From assembly GCA_003153335.1 (NCBI GenBank), contig PLYG01000527.1, forward strand, positions 3,747 to 21,270: 17,524 nt of DNA, given 5' to 3'. The position numbers and the translations under genes are program-made. How positions within the stretch are numbered: position 1 is the first letter of the stretch; each line of letters begins with the position of its first letter. Of this stretch, positions 14,710-17,524 are shown one piece after another. The stretch is from Betaproteobacteria bacterium (GTDB taxonomy: Bacteria; Pseudomonadota; Gammaproteobacteria; Burkholderiales; Casimicrobiaceae). The notes below the pieces were generated by a model. It ran no database searches, was not told where the DNA came from, and saw only the letters and a program-made list of their open reading frames with translations.

Positions 14710-15026
14710 GGCAGGAGCTTGTTTGCAAGACCGGCAGTGTAGCAGGCGCTGCGCAGCGAAAACGCCATGTGCACTAGAATGCCAGCAACAGCAAGAACAT
14801 TGCACCGATGGCCGTGCCCACTCGTTGTCACGGCCAACCGCTGCCCGACGGGGGTCGAATTGCCGGAATGCGTATTGCCTGATCGCGTATTGCAGCGGGT
14901 TGTGGACCCTCGGCCGGGCATCGCGCGCTCTGGTGTGGAGCCCAAGCGCCCGCGGCCGACCAAACCGCGTAGCGTCCCGCATCGTGCCCGTGGCACCGAA
15001 CCGGTGTCGTTGCGCGGGGAACAGCA
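14710..15026. other. 317-base divergent region between hemE and the CdsA-like gene
   Basis: The region should hold two divergent promoters. The hemE side has an extended -10 element and the palindrome at 14747-14758. In the middle the 9-mer GCGTATTGC occurs twice 15 bases apart (about 14870-14895). The CdsA-like side ends in a GGGGAA ribosome site. I find no RNA gene. Long frames across it on both strands are extensions or shadows of hemE and the CdsA-like gene. Confidence 0.45.
14736..14744 (-). promoter_or_regulatory. Candidate extended -10 promoter of hemE
   Basis: On the minus strand TGC-TACACT forms an extended -10 element ending 27 bases before the hemE ATG. No good -35 is seen, as is usual for extended -10 promoters. 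Just upstream is a 12-bp perfect palindrome, CGCTGCGCAGCG (14747-14758), that could be an operator. Confidence 0.35.
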
Positions 15027-15965
15027 ATGACCCTGCGCATGCCCGAGCCGGTGTTCGCCGCGCTGGGCGTCGCCGTCGCCTTGCTGGTCATTGCGACGGT
15101 CGGTGCCTCGGTCTCGAGCAGGATCCGGCGCCCGCTCCGCGATGCCGAGGTGCGCCTGCGCATCCGGATGTGGTGGTACATTGTTGGTGGCTTTTTCATG
15201 GCGCTGGTGTTCGACCGCCGGCTCTCGGTAGTGGCGCTGGGACTCGTGAGCTTCGTGGCTTTCAAGGAATTTCTCACCCTGGCGCCGACGCGGCGCGCCG
15301 ACAGCAAAGTCCTGCTATGGGCGTATCTGGCGATCCCGGTCCAGTACTTCTGGGCCGGAAGCGGCGTGTACGGAATGTTCAGCGTGTTCATTCCGGTTTA
15401 CGTGTTTCTGCTGCTGCCTATGCGCATGGTGCTCATTGGCGAGACGCACGGTTTTTTGCGCGCGGTCGGCGTCATTCACTGGGGGCTGATGACGACTGTG
15501 TTTTGCGTCAGCCACCTCGCTTTCATGCTTGCGCTGCCCGATCTGCCGGGGCTGAAGAATTCAGGCGTGAGCCTGCTCTTTTATCTCGTTGTGCTTACGC
15601 AACTCAATGACACTGCGCACTACCTGGTGAACAGGCGATTCGGCAGGCATGCGGTACTCGCCACCGTCCGGCCAGGCTTGTCAGTCGAGGGCATGTTGGC
15701 CGGCACCGGGCTGACCATGTTGGCAGCGGTAGCGCTGGCGCCATGGTTCACGCCGTTCACCTGGCTGCAAGCCATCACCGCGGGATTGATGATAGGTGTG
15801 TTCGGATTCATCGGCTTCGTCGCCACCACCGCAGTCGAGCGGGATCTGGGCGTGAGCGAATCCAGACACTTCCTGCCGGGCCATGGCGGCCTGCTCGAGC
15901 GGCTGGATTCGCTGATGTTTACGGCGCCGCTGTTTTTTCATTTCGTCTACGACCAGTTCTATTGA
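15027..15965 (+). CDS. CdsA-like membrane protein with altered catalytic signature
   Basis: This 312-aa integral membrane protein is related to phosphatidate cytidylyltransferase, which makes CDP-diacylglycerol from phosphatidate and CTP. Several hydrophobic segments span the protein. The family landmarks LNDTAHY (193-199) and PGHGGLLERLDS (284-295) are clear. Compared with the CdsA pattern S-P-x-K-T-W-x-G, this protein has R-P-G-L-S-V-E-G (215-222). The K-R-x4-K-D segment reads E-R-x4-S-E (271-278), and D-R reads E-R (291-292). Conserved lysines and acids are therefore replaced, which resembles YnbB-type paralogues more than housekeeping CdsA. Activity is uncertain. The ATG at 15027 has GGGGAA at good spacing. 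The stop overlaps the next gene's start (TGATG), so it works with the acyltransferase. Confidence 0.85.
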   Translation: MTLRMPEPVFAALGVAVALLVIATVGASVSSRIRRPLRDAEVRLRIRMWWYIVGGFFMALVFDRRLSVVALGLVSFVAFKEFLTLAPTRRADSKVLLWAYLAIPVQYFWAGSGVYGMFSVFIPVYVFLLLPMRMVLIGETHGFLRAVGVIHWGLMTTVFCVSHLAFMLALPDLPGLKNSGVSLLFYLVVLTQLNDTAHYLVNRRFGRHAVLATVRPGLSVEGMLAGTGLTMLAAVALAPWFTPFTWLQAITAGLMIGVFGFIGFVATTAVERDLGVSESRHFLPGHGGLLERLDSLMFTAPLFFHFVYDQFY

Positions 15966-16606
15966 TGAACAAACTGTTGCGCATCCTGTTCGTGCTGCTG
16001 GTCGCGAAGCCCATCATCGTTTTCTGGCTGGGTCTTACCGTCCGCCATCGCGAGCGCCTCCCCACAAGAGGCCCGGCCATCATCGCCGGCAACCACAACA
16101 GTCACCTTGATACGGTCGCATTGCTGTCGTTATTTCCGCTGGAAGAGGTGCCCAATGTGCGCCCGGTCGCGGCGGCCGACTATTTCATGAAGCCCGGTTT
16201 CATGCAGTGGTTTTCGTTGAATGTGGTCGGGATCATCCCGGTTGCCCGCCGGGGGGTCGCCGAAGGCATCGATCCGCTGGAAGAGTGTTACCGGGCGTTG
16301 GAGCGAGGCGAAATTCTGCTGATCTTTCCCGAGGGCTCGCGCGGGGAACCGGAGCAAATGGCAGAACTGAAGTCGGGCATTTCCTATCTGGCCAAGCGTT
16401 TCCCCACGGTGCCGGTGATTCCGGTCTTCATGCGCGGGCTGGGCAAATCGATGGGGAAAGGGACCTTCATTCCGATCCCGTTTTTTGTCGACGTGTTCGT
16501 AGGCCGGCCGTTTTCATGGACCGGCGAAAAGAACAGCTTCATGGACCGTTTGCGCGATGCTTTTGCACACTTGCAGAAAAAGGTCCCTGCGCAGCCTCTG
16601 GAGTAG
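15965..16606 (+). CDS. PlsC-type lysophospholipid acyltransferase
   Basis: This 213-aa protein matches 1-acylglycerol-3-phosphate acyltransferases, which add the second acyl chain in phospholipid synthesis at the inner membrane. A hydrophobic N-terminal anchor (about 4-24) precedes the catalytic NHNSHLD (43-49, the H-x4-D motif). Motif II may be PVARRG (92-97). FPEGSRG (121-127) is motif III and VPVIPVFM (149-156) motif IV. Its start overlaps the stop of the CdsA-like gene by one base, so the two are translated together. Cells usually have a main PlsC elsewhere; this copy is more likely a paralogue with its own substrate. It is convergent with gltD, leaving 42 bases between the stops and only a weak 5-bp hairpin (16626-16639). 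Confidence 0.9.
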   Translation: MNKLLRILFVLLVAKPIIVFWLGLTVRHRERLPTRGPAIIAGNHNSHLDTVALLSLFPLEEVPNVRPVAAADYFMKPGFMQWFSLNVVGIIPVARRGVAEGIDPLEECYRALERGEILLIFPEGSRGEPEQMAELKSGISYLAKRFPTVPVIPVFMRGLGKSMGKGTFIPIPFFVDVFVGRPFSWTGEKNSFMDRLRDAFAHLQKKVPAQPLE

Positions 16607-16648
16607 CGCAGCGGCGTCGGTCAAGGCCGCCTTTGCGGCGGACAATGT

Positions 16649-17524
16649 TCAGCGCGGCAGTTCGCTGGTCCCCATCAGGAATTCATCGACCGCGCGCGCG
16701 CATTGGCGGCCTTCGCGTATTGCCCAGACGACCAGCGATTGCCCGCGTCGCATGTCGCCTGCCGCGAAGACCTTGGCCACCGATGTCTGGTAGTCGTCCG
16801 TATTGGCTTTGACATTGCCGCGTCCGTCTTTCTCGACGCCGAACTGTTCGAGCAGGCCGGTAGACACCGGGCCGACGAAGCCCATCGCCAGCAACACCAG
16901 GCCGGCTTTCATTTCGAATTCCGAGCCTGGGATCTCCTGCATTTTGCCGTCCTTCCACTCCACCCGCACGGCGATGAGTTTTTCGACCTTGCCGTCCCGA
17001 CCTTCGAGGCGTTTGGTCGCAACCGCCCAGTCGCGATTGCAGCCTTCTTCGTGCGATGACGACGTGCGCAACTTTACCGGCCAGTAAGGCCACACCAAAG
17101 GCTTGTTCTCGTGCTCCGGCGGCTGGGGCAGCAATTCGAATTGCGTCACCGATGCCGCGCCGTGGCGGTTCGAGGTCCCGACACAGTCGGATCCGGTGTC
17201 GCCGCCGCCGATCACAATCACGTGCTTGTCTGTGGCCATGATCTGTCCGGGGATCACGTCGCCGGCGACCACCTTGTTTTGCTGCGGCAGAAACTCCATT
17301 GCAAAGTGCACGCCGCCAAGTTCGCGGCCAGGCACCGGCAGGTCGCGCGGCTGTTCCGCGCCGCCGGTCAGGGCGACGGCGTCGAATTTCTTCAACAAGT
17401 CCGCCGCGGCTACGTTTACACCCACGTGCTGATTGGCGCGAAAATCGACGCCTTCGGCGCGCATCTGTTCAATACGCCGATCGATGTGCGACTTTTCCAT
17501 CTTGAAGTCGGGAATGCCGTAGCG
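16649..17524 (-). CDS. gltD: Glutamate synthase small (beta) subunit, 3' part
   Basis: GltD is the FAD/NADPH-binding subunit of NADPH-dependent glutamate synthase; it passes electrons to GltB for ammonia assimilation. The window edge cuts the gene. The frame runs through the last base (reading RYGIPDFKMEK from the edge), and 291 residues of about 490 are seen. The visible part includes the end of the FAD domain, the NADPH-binding motif VIGGGDTGSDCVGTSNRHGA, and the C-terminal FAD segment KVFAAGDMRRGQSLVVWAIR that closes the fold. It ends with the usual SELPR. The N-terminal 4Fe-4S region is outside the window. gltB is probably upstream, to the right. Confidence 0.94.
   Translation of the reverse strand, partial: RYGIPDFKMEKSHIDRRIEQMRAEGVDFRANQHVGVNVAAADLLKKFDAVALTGGAEQPRDLPVPGRELGGVHFAMEFLPQQNKVVAGDVIPGQIMATDKHVIVIGGGDTGSDCVGTSNRHGAASVTQFELLPQPPEHENKPLVWPYWPVKLRTSSSHEEGCNRDWAVATKRLEGRDGKVEKLIAVRVEWKDGKMQEIPGSEFEMKAGLVLLAMGFVGPVSTGLLEQFGVEKDGRGNVKANTDDYQTSVAKVFAAGDMRRGQSLVVWAIREGRQCARAVDEFLMGTSELPR

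Noticed and set aside
14710..15027. N-terminal extension of hemE to 15027
   Set aside because: The extension is low-complexity and Arg-rich. The family N-terminus fits the ATG at 14709, and the upstream region is needed for promoters.
14708..15610. 300-codon plus-strand frame across hemE upstream region and the CdsA-like gene
   Set aside because: It runs out of frame through the CdsA-like gene, whose membrane segments and PGHGG motif show the true frame.
16626..16639. 5-bp hairpin between plsC-like gene and gltD as a terminator
   Set aside because: The stem is short (GCCGC/GCGGC) and no T-run follows on either strand.

Overview
The window carries two kinds of DNA from a GC-rich betaproteobacterium. 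The right two thirds (about 5.6-17.5 kb) is chromosomal housekeeping DNA. The gene run hemE, priA, argS, a SPOR-domain gene, dsbA and an SDR gene is typical of Betaproteobacteria (Burkholderiales and relatives), and the protein sequences fit that. I cannot name a genus from sequence alone.

Left region (1 to about 5.58 kb): the integrase end of an integrated mobile element, all on the minus strand. A tyrosine recombinase is followed by a 151-aa orphan protein. A short AT-rich gap with an operator- or terminator-like inverted repeat comes next. After it is a tightly overlapping gene chain: an AlpA-like regulator, a 94-aa protein, a 49-aa protein (newly read here), an 825-aa PriCT_2/Toprim/DUF3631 primase-helicase, a 127-aa protein with a TubC_N-like docking domain, and the first eight codons of a further gene. 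Every junction in the chain is a stop/start overlap. The integrase, AlpA-like gene and primase-helicase together suggest a P4-like satellite or small integrative element. Its far end lies outside the window. Two LexA-box-like palindromes 42 bp apart lie upstream of the integrase, and no tRNA gene is visible at this end.

Middle region (5.6-10.8 kb): a LuxR-type regulator on the plus strand, preceded by an overlapping 40-codon ORF. Convergent to it is the minus-strand series argS, SPOR protein, dsbA, SDR. argS and the SPOR gene overlap; the rest are closely spaced.

Right region (10.9-17.5 kb): priA and hemE on the minus strand, separated by 530 bp that contains two DnaA-box-like 9-mers. Next is a divergently oriented plus-strand pair, a CdsA-like and a PlsC-like gene, with a one-base overlap. 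Last is the 3' part of gltD on the minus strand, cut by the window edge. The CdsA-like protein departs from the CdsA signature at several conserved positions.

The most interesting parts are the compact element operon with its docking-domain protein, the possible SOS control of the integrase, the orphan protein coupled to the integrase, and the altered CdsA-like protein.
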